This document shows positions 48,987 to 58,103 of a stretch of 64,000 nucleotides of DNA, in pieces. Numbering within the stretch: the first letter of the stretch is position 1; each line of letters begins with the position of its first letter. A model generated the notes under the pieces. The model had not been told where the DNA came from. It was given only the letters and a program-made list of their open reading frames with translations, and searched no databases. Source of the stretch: Stutzerimonas stutzeri (lineage in GTDB: Bacteria > Pseudomonadota > Gammaproteobacteria > Pseudomonadales > Pseudomonadaceae). The stretch spans positions 1,054,001 to 1,118,000 of the forward strand of contig NC_015740.1 in NCBI RefSeq assembly GCF_000219605.1, in the 5' to 3' direction. Made by a program: the position numbers and the translations under genes.

Positions 48987-49628
48987 ATGAGCAATCCAGC
49001 ACGCAACGACAAGCGCGACCTGATCCTGTCCAAAGGCGCCCAGGTGATGACCCGCCGCGGCTATCACGGGACCGGGGTGCAGGAAATCGTCCAGGCCGCA
49101 GGGATCCCCAAGGGCTCGTTCTATCACTACTTCGCCAGCAAGGAAGATTTCGCCCTGCAGGCGCTGGAGTACATCTATGCGCCGCGGCTGGAGCGCTATC
49201 GGCTGGCGTTGAGCAATGCCTCCTTGCCACCCGTGCAACGCATCCTGGATTACTACGCCGATCTCGTAGCGCACTTCGCCCGTCAGGAACGGCCGGAGTA
49301 TCACTGCTTCATCGGTAGCCTGAGCTTCGAGATGGCGGAACTCTGTCCGCCGATCGCAACCCGGCTCAGCGAGATTCTGACGCGCTCCGTCGAGCTGCTC
49401 GCGCACTGCCTGGAGCAGGGGCGCAGCGCTGGTGCGCTTGCACCGGACAGCGACTGTCGGGCCGTTGCCGAGTTCATCAGCAACGCCTGGGAAGGCGCGC
49501 TGCTGCGCATGAAAGTGAGCGGCAGCGTCGCCCCGCTAAAGGTTTTCCTCCAGCAGCTCGAGCGCCTGTTGGCGCCGGCTGCGCCTCGTTTGCCGAGCCA
49601 CGAGCGCTCGGTTGCCTTGCCCAGATGA
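48987..49628 (+). CDS. TetR/AcrR family regulator (NemR-like)
   Basis: 213-residue repressor. Seen: N-terminal HTH (about 8-55) with ILSKGAQVMTRRGYHGTGVQEI and AAGIPKGSFYHYFASKEDFA, then a helical ligand-binding domain with LVAHFARQERPEYHCFIG. Cys residues at HCFIG and AELCPP are candidates for electrophile sensing, as in NemR. The start at 48987 is the first ATG giving a normal TetR N-terminus. 19 bp separate it from the Old Yellow Enzyme gene, so a joint operon is likely. Confidence 0.87.
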   Translation: MSNPARNDKRDLILSKGAQVMTRRGYHGTGVQEIVQAAGIPKGSFYHYFASKEDFALQALEYIYAPRLERYRLALSNASLPPVQRILDYYADLVAHFARQERPEYHCFIGSLSFEMAELCPPIATRLSEILTRSVELLAHCLEQGRSAGALAPDSDCRAVAEFISNAWEGALLRMKVSGSVAPLKVFLQQLERLLAPAAPRLPSHERSVALPR

Positions 49629-49647
49629 ATAAAAAGGAGTCGCATCG

Positions 49648-50757
49648 ATGACCGCTAGCGTACAAGCCCTGTTTGAGCCCTTCGAATTGGGCGCCCTTCG
49701 TTTGCCGACCCGTGTGGTCATGGCGCCGATGACCCGGTCGTTCTCGCCCAACGGCGTACCCACCGCCGATGTGGTGGAGTACTACCGTCGGCGTGCCGCT
49801 TCCGGGGTCGGGTTGATCATCACCGAGGGCACCACGGTCAATCACGCGGCATCCAACGGCTACCCGCATGTTCCGCGCTTCTATGGCGAGGATGCGTTGG
49901 CCGGCTGGAAGGCTGTCGTCGAGGCGGTGCATGGCGCTGGCGGCAAGATCGTCCCGCAGCTCTGGCACGTGGGTAACGTGCGTCGCAAGGGCACTGAGCC
50001 GGAGCCGGACGTGCCAGGTTACGGGCCGATGGAAAAGCAAAAGGACGGGCAGGTCGTCGTTCATGGCATGACCAAGCAGGACATTCAGGACGTGATCGAA
50101 GCCTTCGCCCAGGCTGCCCGCGACGCGCAGGCGATCGGCATGGACGGCGTGGAGATTCACGGTGCCCATGGCTATCTGATCGACCAGTTCTTCTGGGAAG
50201 GCAGCAACCAGCGCACCGACGAGTACGGCGGCAGCCTGGCCAACCGCTCGCGCTTCGCCATCGAGCTGGTGCAGGCCGTACGTGCGGCGGTCGGGCCTGA
50301 CTTTCCGATCATCTTCCGCTTCTCGCAGTGGAAGCAGCAGGACTACACCGCACGGCTGGTGCCGTCGCCCGAAGCGCTCGGCGAGTTCCTTGCACCGCTG
50401 GCCGACGCCGGGGTGGACATCTTCCACTGTTCGACGCGTCGTTTCTGGGAACCGGAGTTCGAGGGCTCGGAACTCAACCTGGCCGGCTGGACCCGCCAGC
50501 TGACCGGCAAGCCGACCATCACCGTGGGCAGCGTCGGCCTGGACGGCGAATTCCTGCAGTTCATGGTCAAGACCGACAAGGTGGCGCAGCCGGCCAACAT
50601 CGAAGGCCTGCTGGAGCGGCTGAACAAGGCCGAGTTCGATCTGGTGGCGGTGGGGCGTGCGCTGATCTGCGATCCGGAATGGGCGGTAAAGGTGCGCGAG
50701 GGGCGGATGCAGGACATTCTGCCGTTCAGCCGCGAGGCGTTGAAGACGCTGGCGTGA
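49648..50757 (+). CDS. alkene reductase, Old Yellow Enzyme family (NemA/XenB-like)
   Basis: 369-residue FMN-dependent ene-reductase that reduces activated C=C bonds and nitro compounds with NAD(P)H. Seen: FEPFELGALRLPTRVVMAPMTRS, the active-site HGAHGYLIDQFFWEGSNQRTD (His-x-x-His pair), EYGGSLANRSRFAIEL and VGRALICDPEWAVKVREG. AAAGGAG ribosome site. Controlled probably by the adjacent TetR protein, as nemR-nemA. The exact substrate cannot be told. Confidence 0.9.
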   Translation: MTASVQALFEPFELGALRLPTRVVMAPMTRSFSPNGVPTADVVEYYRRRAASGVGLIITEGTTVNHAASNGYPHVPRFYGEDALAGWKAVVEAVHGAGGKIVPQLWHVGNVRRKGTEPEPDVPGYGPMEKQKDGQVVVHGMTKQDIQDVIEAFAQAARDAQAIGMDGVEIHGAHGYLIDQFFWEGSNQRTDEYGGSLANRSRFAIELVQAVRAAVGPDFPIIFRFSQWKQQDYTARLVPSPEALGEFLAPLADAGVDIFHCSTRRFWEPEFEGSELNLAGWTRQLTGKPTITVGSVGLDGEFLQFMVKTDKVAQPANIEGLLERLNKAEFDLVAVGRALICDPEWAVKVREGRMQDILPFSREALKTLA

Positions 50758-50764
50758 GTGAGGG

Positions 50765-50790
50765 CGGCAGCCAGAGCCATCTGGCTGCCG
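50765..50790. terminator. hairpin after alkene reductase gene
   Basis: Perfect 11-bp stem CGGCAGCCAGA/TCTGGCTGCCG with a 4-nt loop, between two converging genes. No T run follows. Confidence 0.6.
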
Positions 50791-50856
50791 CTGCCCCCGC
50801 CGCGGCGGCGCTCCGGGCCGCCGCGCTGTTTAGCCGCCGAACGAGACGCCAAGCGC

Positions 50857-51612
50857 CTATGCTGGCCGATCGAGCTGCCGATTCGGCCCGCCTTCCCGGA
50901 CCCAGAACAACGTGGCTCCTGCGACCGCTGCCGGCATGATCAGCAGGTTCAGCACCGGTACCAGCAACGCCGCATAGGTCACCGCACCAAAGCTCAGGCT
51001 CTGCCAGCGACGCTGGCGCAGCCAGACCATCATGTCGGCCCAGCTCAGCTTGTTGTTGTCCGCCGGGTAATCGATGTACTGCACCGCCATCATCCATACG
51101 CCGAACAGCAGCCATAACGGTGCGGCTGCGAGGTTCAGCACCGGGATGAACGAGAGCACCAGCAGGGCGAGTGCACGCGGTGCGAAGTAGGCCAGCTTGC
51201 GCAATTCACGGCCGATGGTGCGGGGCAGCATGGCAAGCAGCTCGGCCCAACTGAAGGGCGGTGCGGCGTCTTCTCCGCGTACCACCACCTCGACCTTCTC
51301 TGAGAGAAAGCCGTTGAAGGGCGCGGCGATGATGTTGGCCAGCATGGTGAAGGTAAAGAACACCATCAGCACCACAAGCGCAACGAATAACGGCCAGAGC
51401 AGGTATTCGAGAAAGGCCAGCCAGCTCGGCAGGCTCGGCATGAAGGTGTCGACCCAACCGCTGAACTGGCCCACGGCCAGCCAGATCAGGCCGAAGAACA
51501 GCAGCACGTTCACGGTCAGGGGCAGGATCACGAACAGGCGCAGCCCCGGGCTAAGCACCAGGCGCAGACCTTCGCGCAGGTACTGCGGGCCGGAAAGAGC
51601 GGATACGGGCAT
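50857..51612 (-). CDS. cysZ: sulfate transporter CysZ (EI24 domain)
   Basis: 251-residue inner-membrane protein. Seen: [21 protein letters not shown] near the N-terminus and four or more helices, including [30 protein letters not shown] and [22 protein letters not shown] (in pieces), the EI24/CysZ layout. CysZ passes sulfate inward for cysteine synthesis. No cys genes adjoin. AGGAG ribosome site six bases upstream. Confidence 0.9.
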   Translation of the reverse strand: MPVSALSGPQYLREGLRLVLSPGLRLFVILPLTVNVLLFFGLIWLAVGQFSGWVDTFMPSLPSWLAFLEYLLWPLFVALVVLMVFFTFTMLANIIAAPFNGFLSEKVEVVVRGEDAAPPFSWAELLAMLPRTIGRELRKLAYFAPRALALLVLSFIPVLNLAAAPLWLLFGVWMMAVQYIDYPADNNKLSWADMMVWLRQRRWQSLSFGAVTYAALLVPVLNLLIMPAAVAGATLFWVREGGPNRQLDRPA

Positions 51613-51733
51613 GGCATCTCCTGTGAGGCATTGTCGTGACGGGAAGAGGGATAGCCCACGACTATGGGCGGGATGCGAAAGCTGAATTATCCGCCGCGCT
51701 GCGGCATGGGTAAGGTGGTGCCCATCGCTTTTC

Positions 51734-51782
51734 GGGTCATCCGCTCCTTAAGCCTTCCCCAAGTGCTTGGATGACCCTTTTT
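51734..51782 (+). terminator. orphan intrinsic terminator on plus strand
   Basis: Stem GGGTCATCC (51734-51742) with GGATGACCC (51769-51777), then five T, C and further T. It points along the plus strand, yet both neighbours (cysZ and the HopJ gene) are on the minus strand and have no plus-strand gene between them. The 26-nt inner part contains CCAAGTGCTTGG, which can form a second small helix. It may end an unannotated small RNA (see findings). Confidence 0.6.
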
Positions 51783-51824
51783 CTTCGGTCGAGCCGGGCG
51801 GGCCGGCTCTTGCCGCAACGCGGC

Positions 51825-52162
51825 TTACTTGCGGTGGAGTGGCTGACTGTCGAAGCGCACGCCCGGCAGTCCCGTCTCCATCAGCGCGCGGATGTTGCGA
51901 TGGTCGCTGCCGTTCGGGTTGGCCAGCACCGCCTGGTAGTGTTCGCCGAACGCGAGCAGAGCCTCTTCCGTGCTGAAACCCTCCAGCAGGGCCAGGCCGA
52001 GCGTCTTGCAGGAGCCCTCGTTCTCGCCGGCGGCATTCTCCAGCGTGCCATTGACGAAACGGCTCGGCTGGTAGTCGTAGTTGCTGGCGATGAAGGCGAG
52101 GGTGTCACTGAACGCGTGGTTGCGGTTGCGCAGGCTCGCGCGGAAGTCCTTCAGGTCTGTCA

Positions 52163-52163
<1 letters not shown>
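51825..52163 (-). CDS. HopJ type III effector family protein (housekeeping member)
   Basis: 112-residue soluble protein of the HopJ family, found in nearly all pseudomonads regardless of virulence. Seen: LKDFRASLRNRNHAFSDTLAFIASNYDYQPSRFVNG, then NEGSCKTLGLALLEGFSTEEALLAFGEHYQAV (in pieces), ending near GVRFDSQPL. It has no secretion signal or type III context here, so a cytoplasmic role is likelier. Its ATG overlaps the previous stop by one base (TAATG), showing coupling with DUF1244. Confidence 0.85.
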
Positions 52164-52453
<290 letters not shown>

Positions 52454-52529
52454 CTCTCGGGTCTCGGCGTTGGCTGAGGTCGGCCGGATCATAACCTCGC
52501 CTCGTTGAGCGAACCAGCCTTGTTCCGCG

Positions 52530-52904
52530 TCAATCCCGATGGGCTGCCAGGGTGATCGATACCGACTCGGCGAAGCGCAGCGCATGAGGCTTGTCGACCT
52601 CCACTTCGGCATAGCGCACCTGCGGATACTGCATCACCAGATCGAGGATTTCCTGGGTCAGCCGTTCGAGCAGGGCGAAACGGTTGTCCTCGACATGCTG
52701 GATGATCGCCTTGGTGATGGTGCGGTAGTTCAGCGCCTGTTCGATGTCGTTCTCGCGTACCGCTTCGGCGGCCGGGTAGAGCATGGTCAGGTTGATCAGC
52801 ACGTCCTGGCGATTGAGGATTTCCTCTTCCTTGATGCCGATGTAGGTGCGCAGTCGCAGGTCCTTGACGCGGATGCGCGCCATCGCGGGTTCCAGTCTGG
52901 GCAT
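52530..52904 (-). CDS. folX: dihydroneopterin triphosphate 2'-epimerase
   Basis: 124-residue member of the dihydroneopterin aldolase fold, making dihydromonapterin triphosphate on the way to tetrahydromonapterin. Seen: [31 protein letters not shown] and the [32 protein letters not shown] region (in pieces), then [17 protein letters not shown]. The start at 52904 has AAGGAG five bases upstream. It follows folM by 17 bp, so folM-folX is an operon. FolB (aldolase) is the close alternative, made unlikely by the folM partner. Confidence 0.88.
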   Translation of the reverse strand: MPRLEPAMARIRVKDLRLRTYIGIKEEEILNRQDVLINLTMLYPAAEAVRENDIEQALNYRTITKAIIQHVEDNRFALLERLTQEILDLVMQYPQVRYAEVEVDKPHALRFAESVSITLAAHRD

Positions 52905-52921
52905 GTCGTCTCCTTGTCGTG

Positions 52922-53626
52922 TCAGATCAGATGGCGACCGCCGTTGACGGTCAGTGTGGTGCCGGTGACGTAGGGATTGTCGAGCAGATAGCGCAGGCTC
53001 TGGTAGATCACTTCGGCGCCGGGCTCGATACCCAGCGCCGACTTGGCCAATGCCTTGCGGCGATAGTCCTCGTCGTCGTCCGGGTTGAACTGGATCAGCG
53101 CCGGCGCAATGCCGTTGACCTTGATCTGCGGGGCCAGGCTGGCGGCGAAGGAAAGCGTCAGGCTGTCCAGGCCGGCCTTGCTCGCGGCGTAGGCGATGTG
53201 CTTCTTGCTGCCCTTGCGGGTGACATCGTCGCCGATGTGCACGATATCCGCCGGGCCGCCGTAGCGCAGCAAATCGGCACAGCGCAGGTTGATCAGGTAG
53301 GGCGCGAGCATGTGGATCTGAAACAGCTGGCGGAAGGCGTCGGCTTCCTGCCCGGGCGTATCGGCGCGCCATTGCGAGGCGTTGTGCACGATCGCCCGCA
53401 GGCTGCCGGTCAGTTGCCGGATGGCAGTGATGAAGGCATGAATGCCGGCTTCATCGCTGAAGTCCGCCTGCACCACCTGCGCTCCGCGGGCACGCAGCCG
53501 CGCTACGCTGTCGCGCTCGCGACGGTAGCTGATGATGACCGGGTAACCGTCATCCAGCAGGCGTTCGGCGCAATGCAACCCGATCCGCTGGCTGGCTCCG
53601 GTGATGAGAATCGGGGCCTGATGCAT
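52922..53626 (-). CDS. folM: dihydromonapterin reductase
   Basis: 234-residue SDR enzyme reducing dihydromonapterin to tetrahydromonapterin, the cofactor for phenylalanine hydroxylase in pseudomonads. Seen: [23 protein letters not shown] (TGxxxRxG), [22 protein letters not shown], and catalytic [21 protein letters not shown], ending [11 protein letters not shown]. In P. aeruginosa folM, a GTP cyclohydrolase gene and folX are adjacent (from memory); here no cyclohydrolase lies between them. The ribosome site (GGATA) is modest. Confidence 0.88.
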   Translation of the reverse strand: MHQAPILITGASQRIGLHCAERLLDDGYPVIISYRRERDSVARLRARGAQVVQADFSDEAGIHAFITAIRQLTGSLRAIVHNASQWRADTPGQEADAFRQLFQIHMLAPYLINLRCADLLRYGGPADIVHIGDDVTRKGSKKHIAYAASKAGLDSLTLSFAASLAPQIKVNGIAPALIQFNPDDDEDYRRKALAKSALGIEPGAEVIYQSLRYLLDNPYVTGTTLTVNGGRHLI

Positions 53627-53692
53627 GAGTATCCACTGCCGGAAGTGGGCGGACGTCCCGCAGGCGCGGGCCGTCGCTAATGGCGTGGGAGC

Positions 53693-54319
53693 TTACACCA
53701 GATCAGCCGGCAGCTCAGGTTGCAAATCGGGGTGCAGCCGCTGGTGCTGGCGATAGAGGAAGGAGCGGATGCGCTCGGCGTCCTTTTCCCGGGCGAACTC
53801 GACTTCATAGGCGGCCCGGCCGCCGTTCAGTTCGCGTACCCGGTGGGCGTCGATTTCCAGCGGCGTATCGTCAGGCAAGGCCAGGCGCAGATGGAAATGC
53901 TTGGGAGGCTTGCGATGCTTGCCGGCTTCTACCAGCAGGCCGTGGGGGGAGAGTTCATGCACGCTCAGCGGACTCTCGCCGCCGTCGCTCTCCAGTAACG
54001 GCAGCGGTTCGTCCAGATGCAACCGCCAGGCACGAGTCGTCGGGCCGCGCTCGTAGATGACCGGTGGCGCCAGTTGCAGATCGAGGCTGTGCAGCTCGTC
54101 TTCGCGCAGCTGCAGCGGGAAGGACATGCGGAAGTCCTCGAACTCGGCCTGCAGCGACAGGTTGGCGCGGGCGGCCAGTTGCATCAGCAGCTCGTTGGAA
54201 CGCGCGCCGCCATCGATCCGGAAACCCGTGGAGCGCTCGTTGCCGCTGCCGCCGTTGCGCTGCATCAGCTGGCGGATGAAGGTCAGCTCGTCTTTGCTGA
54301 GTATGGTCTCTTCCGCCAT
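53693..54319 (-). CDS. PilZ domain protein with degenerate motif
   Basis: 208-residue cytoplasmic protein. The N-terminal half is helical (LSKDELTFIRQLMQRNGG) and followed by a YcgR-N-like part; the C-terminal half (about 100-205) reads as a PilZ barrel with VHELSPHGLLVEAGKH and ending in AYEVEFAREKDAERIRSFLYRQ. PilZ proteins bind c-di-GMP through RxxxR and [DN]xSxxG; here the second motif is ELSPHG, so binding is uncertain. Divergent from the flavodoxin gene. Confidence 0.72.
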   Translation of the reverse strand: MAEETILSKDELTFIRQLMQRNGGSGNERSTGFRIDGGARSNELLMQLAARANLSLQAEFEDFRMSFPLQLREDELHSLDLQLAPPVIYERGPTTRAWRLHLDEPLPLLESDGGESPLSVHELSPHGLLVEAGKHRKPPKHFHLRLALPDDTPLEIDAHRVRELNGGRAAYEVEFAREKDAERIRSFLYRQHQRLHPDLQPELPADLV

Positions 54320-54535
54320 TGCGGATACCCTCGGAAGGCGCCGGCCTTCCCTCGATCTGGCGTCGCGGTCGTGGCCGCTTTCGCCTGCGACCGGTATGGC
54401 CGCATTCATTGTGGCAATCGGGCCTTCGATCGCCTGTGCGAAGTTTAGTTCCGTATCGCTGGTGCTTCCTGGTTGTGCGTCGCAGTGTGGAGATTGCGGC
54501 ATAATGCGCGGCTTTGAATTGCCTCGGAGCGCAGC

Positions 54536-54988
54536 ATGAAAGTCGCCATTCTTTCCGGAAGCGTCTACGGCACGGCTGAAGACGTAGCCCGCCATGCCGA
54601 ACGCCAGTTGAAGGCCGCCGGCTTCGACGCCTGGCACGATCCCCGCGCCCAGCTGCAGCAGATTCTCGACTTTGCGCCCGACGCGCTGCTGGTCGTGACC
54701 TCCACCACCGGTATGGGCGAGCTGCCGGACAGCTTCATTCCCCTGTACACCGCCATTCGTGATCGGTTTCCGGCCTGGAGCGGCCTGCCTGGTGCCGTCA
54801 TTGCGTTGGGCGACGCCAGCTACGGCGACACCTTCTGTGGCGGTGGTGAATTGATCCGCGAGCTGTACGCCGAACTGGGCGTGCGTGAAGTGGTGGAGAT
54901 GCTGCGTCTCGATGCCAGTGAGACGGTCACCCCGGAAAGCGATGCCGAGCCCTGGCTGGAGGCATTCGCTGCAGCCCTGCGCGGCTGA
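54536..54988 (+). CDS. flavodoxin (MioC-like)
   Basis: 150-residue flavodoxin. Seen: FMN phosphate-binding loop ILSGSVYGTAEDVARHAE at the N-terminus, TSTTGMGELPDSF around residue 60-72 and IALGDASYGDTFCGGGELI around 88-106. It carries electrons in the cytoplasm. Its layout (about 150 residues, no extra insert) is that of the short-chain, MioC-like group. GGAG ribosome site. Redox partner not apparent locally. Confidence 0.85.
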   Translation: MKVAILSGSVYGTAEDVARHAERQLKAAGFDAWHDPRAQLQQILDFAPDALLVVTSTTGMGELPDSFIPLYTAIRDRFPAWSGLPGAVIALGDASYGDTFCGGGELIRELYAELGVREVVEMLRLDASETVTPESDAEPWLEAFAAALRG

Positions 54989-55094
54989 TCCTGGCTCGCC
55001 GGGCCAACGGCCTGGCTGCAAGGGCAACTGCCGCCCTGTCGGCGGCTGGCTAGAATCGATGGCACCTTCACGACAATAACAAGAGGTGCCCTCG

Positions 55095-55871
55095 ATGACT
55101 GCGCTGCACACCCTGCCTTCGCTTCAGCCCCAGGTCAGCCCCGCCGAATGGCAGGCGCGGGTGGACCTCGCCGCCTGCTACCGACTGGTGGCGCTACACG
55201 GCTGGGATGACCTCATCTTCACCCATATCTCGGCGAAGATTCCCGACACCGAGCAGTTCCTGATCAATCCGTACGGGTTGATGTTCCATGAAATCACCGC
55301 CTCGAGCCTGGTCAAGGTCGACCTGGCCGGCAACAAGGTGATGGACACCCCCTACGAGATCAATCCCGCCGGCTACACCATCCACAGCGCGGTGCATGAG
55401 GTTCGCCACGACGTCGGCTGCGTCATGCATACCCATACCGCCGCCGGGGTCGCCGTGTCGGCGCAGCGTCAGGGGTTGCTGCCCATCAGCCAGCAGTCGC
55501 TGTTCGTCCTGGCCAGCCTGTCGACGCACGGTTATGAGGGGGTCGCACTGAACCACGAGGAAAAGGCGCGACTGCAAGCCGACCTGGGCGAGGCCGGCTT
55601 CATGCTGTTGCACAACCACGGCCTGATGACCTGCGGCGGCAGCATCGCCGACACCTTTCTGATGATGTTCATCTTCCAGCGCGCCTGCGAAATCCAGGTC
55701 ATGGCACAGGCCGGTGGCAGCGAACTGATCGCCATTCCGGAACAGATCCTGGCCGGTGCCAAGGCCATGGCCGCCGGGGTGACCCGAACCCGCTCGGGCA
55801 TGGGTGGCGCGCTGGCCTGGCCGGCCCTGCTGCGCAAGCTGGATGTGCAAAGCCCCGGTTACGATGCCTGA
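55095..55871 (+). CDS. class II aldolase/adducin family protein
   Basis: 258-residue metal-dependent aldolase-fold protein. Seen: GWDDLIFTHISAKIPDTEQFLINPYGLMFHEI (in pieces), the metal-site HTHTAAGVAVSA around residue 112 and LLHNHGLMTCGGSIADTF around 174-190. Relatives include fuculose-1-phosphate aldolase and adducin-like proteins without known activity; the substrate cannot be assigned. The ATG at 55095 has AAGAGG eight bases upstream, better than the GTG at 55086. Confidence 0.82.
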   Translation: MTALHTLPSLQPQVSPAEWQARVDLAACYRLVALHGWDDLIFTHISAKIPDTEQFLINPYGLMFHEITASSLVKVDLAGNKVMDTPYEINPAGYTIHSAVHEVRHDVGCVMHTHTAAGVAVSAQRQGLLPISQQSLFVLASLSTHGYEGVALNHEEKARLQADLGEAGFMLLHNHGLMTCGGSIADTFLMMFIFQRACEIQVMAQAGGSELIAIPEQILAGAKAMAAGVTRTRSGMGGALAWPALLRKLDVQSPGYDA

Positions 55872-55883
55872 GGCACAAGCGCC

Positions 55884-56453
55884 TCAGGCCGTTCTGGCGA
55901 ATTGCTGAAGCGCTGGATAGAAGTCGCGGAAATCCTGGAGCAGCGGTTCGTACAGCTGCTCCAACTCCGCCAGCCCGCCGGCCAGGCCATCCGGTCGGCT
56001 CAGGCGCCGGCTCATGTTGGCCAGCACCCGTTCCAGTACCTCGAATTCGCGATAACTGCCCAGCCAGTCGTGCGCGGCCATGTGCGGCGCGATCACCGCA
56101 AGCTTGCCTGGCAGCTCGGGTTCGGCAGCCAGTACGCCGTAGACGCGCTGGGTAAAGCGCTCGAGGGGCTCGCTCGAATAGTCCGCCCAGTTGGCCGCCA
56201 GGCAGTGATCGAAGAACAGGTCTATCAGAATGCCGGCATAGCGGCGTCGTTCGCTGGGGAAGCGGCTTTTGGCCTGCAGAACCAGCGGATGACTGTCGGT
56301 GAAGGCGTCGATCTGGCGATGCAGGCGGATGCCGGCTTCGATCTCGGCCGGCCAGCGACCCTGTAGCGGTCCCTTGACGAAGTCGCCGTAGAGGCTGCCG
56401 AGCAGGTCGCCCGGCTGCGGGCCGCCGAGGTGAAGGTGTGCGAGATAGTTCAT
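55884..56453 (-). CDS. acpH: acyl carrier protein phosphodiesterase
   Basis: 189-residue HD-like hydrolase that removes 4'-phosphopantetheine from holo-ACP. Seen: the typical N-terminus MNYLAHLHLGGPQPGDLLGS (20 residues), DFVKGPLQGRWPAEIEAGIRLHRQID, LIDLFFDHCLAANWADYS and a C-terminal helical part ending near DFYPALQQFA. Length and motif match AcpH. No strong ribosome site. Convergent with the class II aldolase gene (12 bp). Confidence 0.88.
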   Translation of the reverse strand: MNYLAHLHLGGPQPGDLLGSLYGDFVKGPLQGRWPAEIEAGIRLHRQIDAFTDSHPLVLQAKSRFPSERRRYAGILIDLFFDHCLAANWADYSSEPLERFTQRVYGVLAAEPELPGKLAVIAPHMAAHDWLGSYREFEVLERVLANMSRRLSRPDGLAGGLAELEQLYEPLLQDFRDFYPALQQFARTA

Positions 56454-56491
56454 GGGCGAAGCTTAGCGCAGCTACCGTGTCCTGGGACGCC

Positions 56492-57265
56492 TCAGGCTGC
56501 CTCGCGCAGCTGCCCGCGCGACTCGGGCCGCAGCGCGTCGGCGATCGCGTGCTGCGCGGCGGTGGCGATGGCCTTGCGGTCGAGCGTGCGCGTATCGATC
56601 GGCGGCAGCAGGCGGATTTCCACGTCGCAGCTATCGCTCGTCAGCAGGCGATGTAGATGGTCGGGCAACTCATCGTCGCCGATGAAGGGTGCGATGGTGT
56701 CCCGTTCGCCGTTGCGTCGATAACGGATGGCAACCGGCTGCACCGCGCGCCCTGCATCGATGGCGCAGGCGAAGAGCCGAGAATGGAAGGTGCGCACTTC
56801 CTTGCCATCGGTGGAGGTGCCTTCGGGGAAGATCAGCAGATGGCGCCCCTGGAGCAGGTGCGTGGTCAGTTGCCGATTGACCAACGCCGCGTCGCCGCTT
56901 CCACGGCGAATGAACAGCGTGCCGGCCGCCTGGGCGAGCCAACCCAGCGCGGGCCAGGCGCGGACCTCGGCTTTGGCCAGGAAGGACAGCGGCGCGAGCA
57001 TGCCCAGCAGCGGGATATCGCACCAGGAGACATGATTGGCCACCCACAGCATCGGCTGCGCCGGCAGCTCGCCCGTGACGCGCACGCGAAAGGGCAGAGT
57101 GGCCGCCAGTCGGGCGAGAAACCACCGGGTCAGCTGCTGCTTGCGCAGGGCCGAGACGGGCACCGCGCCGCGTTCGGCAAGCCCCAGCGCGGCCGCCACG
57201 ATCAGGCCGCTCAGAACCACCCCGGCAACCCGCAGCAGACGCCAGTACAGGCGCATGCGCGGCAT
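56492..57265 (-). CDS. olsA: lyso-ornithine lipid acyltransferase
   Basis: 257-residue PlsC-family O-acyltransferase, second step of ornithine lipid synthesis. Seen: N-terminal helix (about 10-28), catalytic HX4D NHVSWCDIPLLG around residues 76-87, FIRRGSGDAALVN and FPEGTSTDGKEVRTFHSRLF. Its ATG follows the olsB stop directly (TAGATG), which favours OlsA over a generic lysophosphatidate acyltransferase. P. aeruginosa has the same pair (PA4351-PA4350, from memory). In that species the pathway is induced by phosphate starvation. Confidence 0.88.
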   Translation of the reverse strand: MPRMRLYWRLLRVAGVVLSGLIVAAALGLAERGAVPVSALRKQQLTRWFLARLAATLPFRVRVTGELPAQPMLWVANHVSWCDIPLLGMLAPLSFLAKAEVRAWPALGWLAQAAGTLFIRRGSGDAALVNRQLTTHLLQGRHLLIFPEGTSTDGKEVRTFHSRLFACAIDAGRAVQPVAIRYRRNGERDTIAPFIGDDELPDHLHRLLTSDSCDVEIRLLPPIDTRTLDRKAIATAAQHAIADALRPESRGQLREAA

Positions 57266-58009
57266 CTACACCGCTGCCTTGAAATGGCGTGCGTAGCGCG
57301 GACAGAGCTCTTCGCGCTTGAGCAGGATGAACACGTCGGCCACCTGGAATTCCGGATCCCAGCAGGGCTCGCCGCAGATCTTCGCGCCGAGGCGCATGTA
57401 GGCCTTGAGCAGCGGTGGCAGCTGGGCGGTGACGTTCTCCGGCAGCTCCTGTGCGGGTAGCGGCGTACGCGGCTCGGCGTGCAGCAGCTCGGTGCTGAGG
57501 TGGCTGTCGCGCAGCCGCTGCATGATGGCGTGGGCCTGGATACCGCCGTCGCGCATGGGGATGCTGGCGCAGCCCATCAGGTAGCGGTAACCGCCCCGAT
57601 TGAGTTCCTCGGCCAGCTCGCTCCAGAGCACGGCGATGGTCGCGCCGTTGCGATAGGCCGGCGCCACGCAGGTGCGGCCGATCTCCAGTACCGGCTCGTC
57701 CAGCTGCGCCAGGCCATGCAGGGCGAACTCGCCTTCGCTGTAGAAGCGGCCCAGCTGGCGAGCGGTAAGGTGATCCAGCAGGCGGGTGGTGGCGACCAGT
57801 TCGCCGCTGGCCAGGTCACGCACGCCGATATGCCGGCAGTGGCTATCGAAATCGTCCATGTCCAGGCCCAGTTCGGCGCCCTGCAGCCGAGCCTCGAACT
57901 CGCTGCTGAATACGCGATAGCGCAGGGCCTGGGCTTCGCGCAGGGCATCTTCACCTTGCAGGCGTTCGGCTTGAAGTTGACGTGTACTGCGGTCGACGAT
58001 GGCATTCAT
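57266..58009 (-). CDS. olsB: L-ornithine N(alpha)-acyltransferase
   Basis: 247-residue GNAT-related enzyme adding a 3-hydroxyacyl group from ACP to ornithine, the first step of ornithine lipid synthesis. Seen: [30 protein letters not shown], the central [19 protein letters not shown] and [21 protein letters not shown], ending in a [17 protein letters not shown] tail (in pieces). AAGGAG ribosome site seven bases upstream. A candidate Pho-box array and -10 element lie 95-150 bp upstream on the same strand, suiting phosphate-starvation control. Confidence 0.9.
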   Translation of the reverse strand: MNAIVDRSTRQLQAERLQGEDALREAQALRYRVFSSEFEARLQGAELGLDMDDFDSHCRHIGVRDLASGELVATTRLLDHLTARQLGRFYSEGEFALHGLAQLDEPVLEIGRTCVAPAYRNGATIAVLWSELAEELNRGGYRYLMGCASIPMRDGGIQAHAIMQRLRDSHLSTELLHAEPRTPLPAQELPENVTAQLPPLLKAYMRLGAKICGEPCWDPEFQVADVFILLKREELCPRYARHFKAAV

Positions 58010-58103
58010 GCTCTGTCTCCTTGTCCGCCGTGGCAGTGGCGGGTTGGCGATGCATCGCGAGCGTCTGGTTGTTATCGTTGGGCTCGCCTGGTCTGGCTGG
58101 ATC

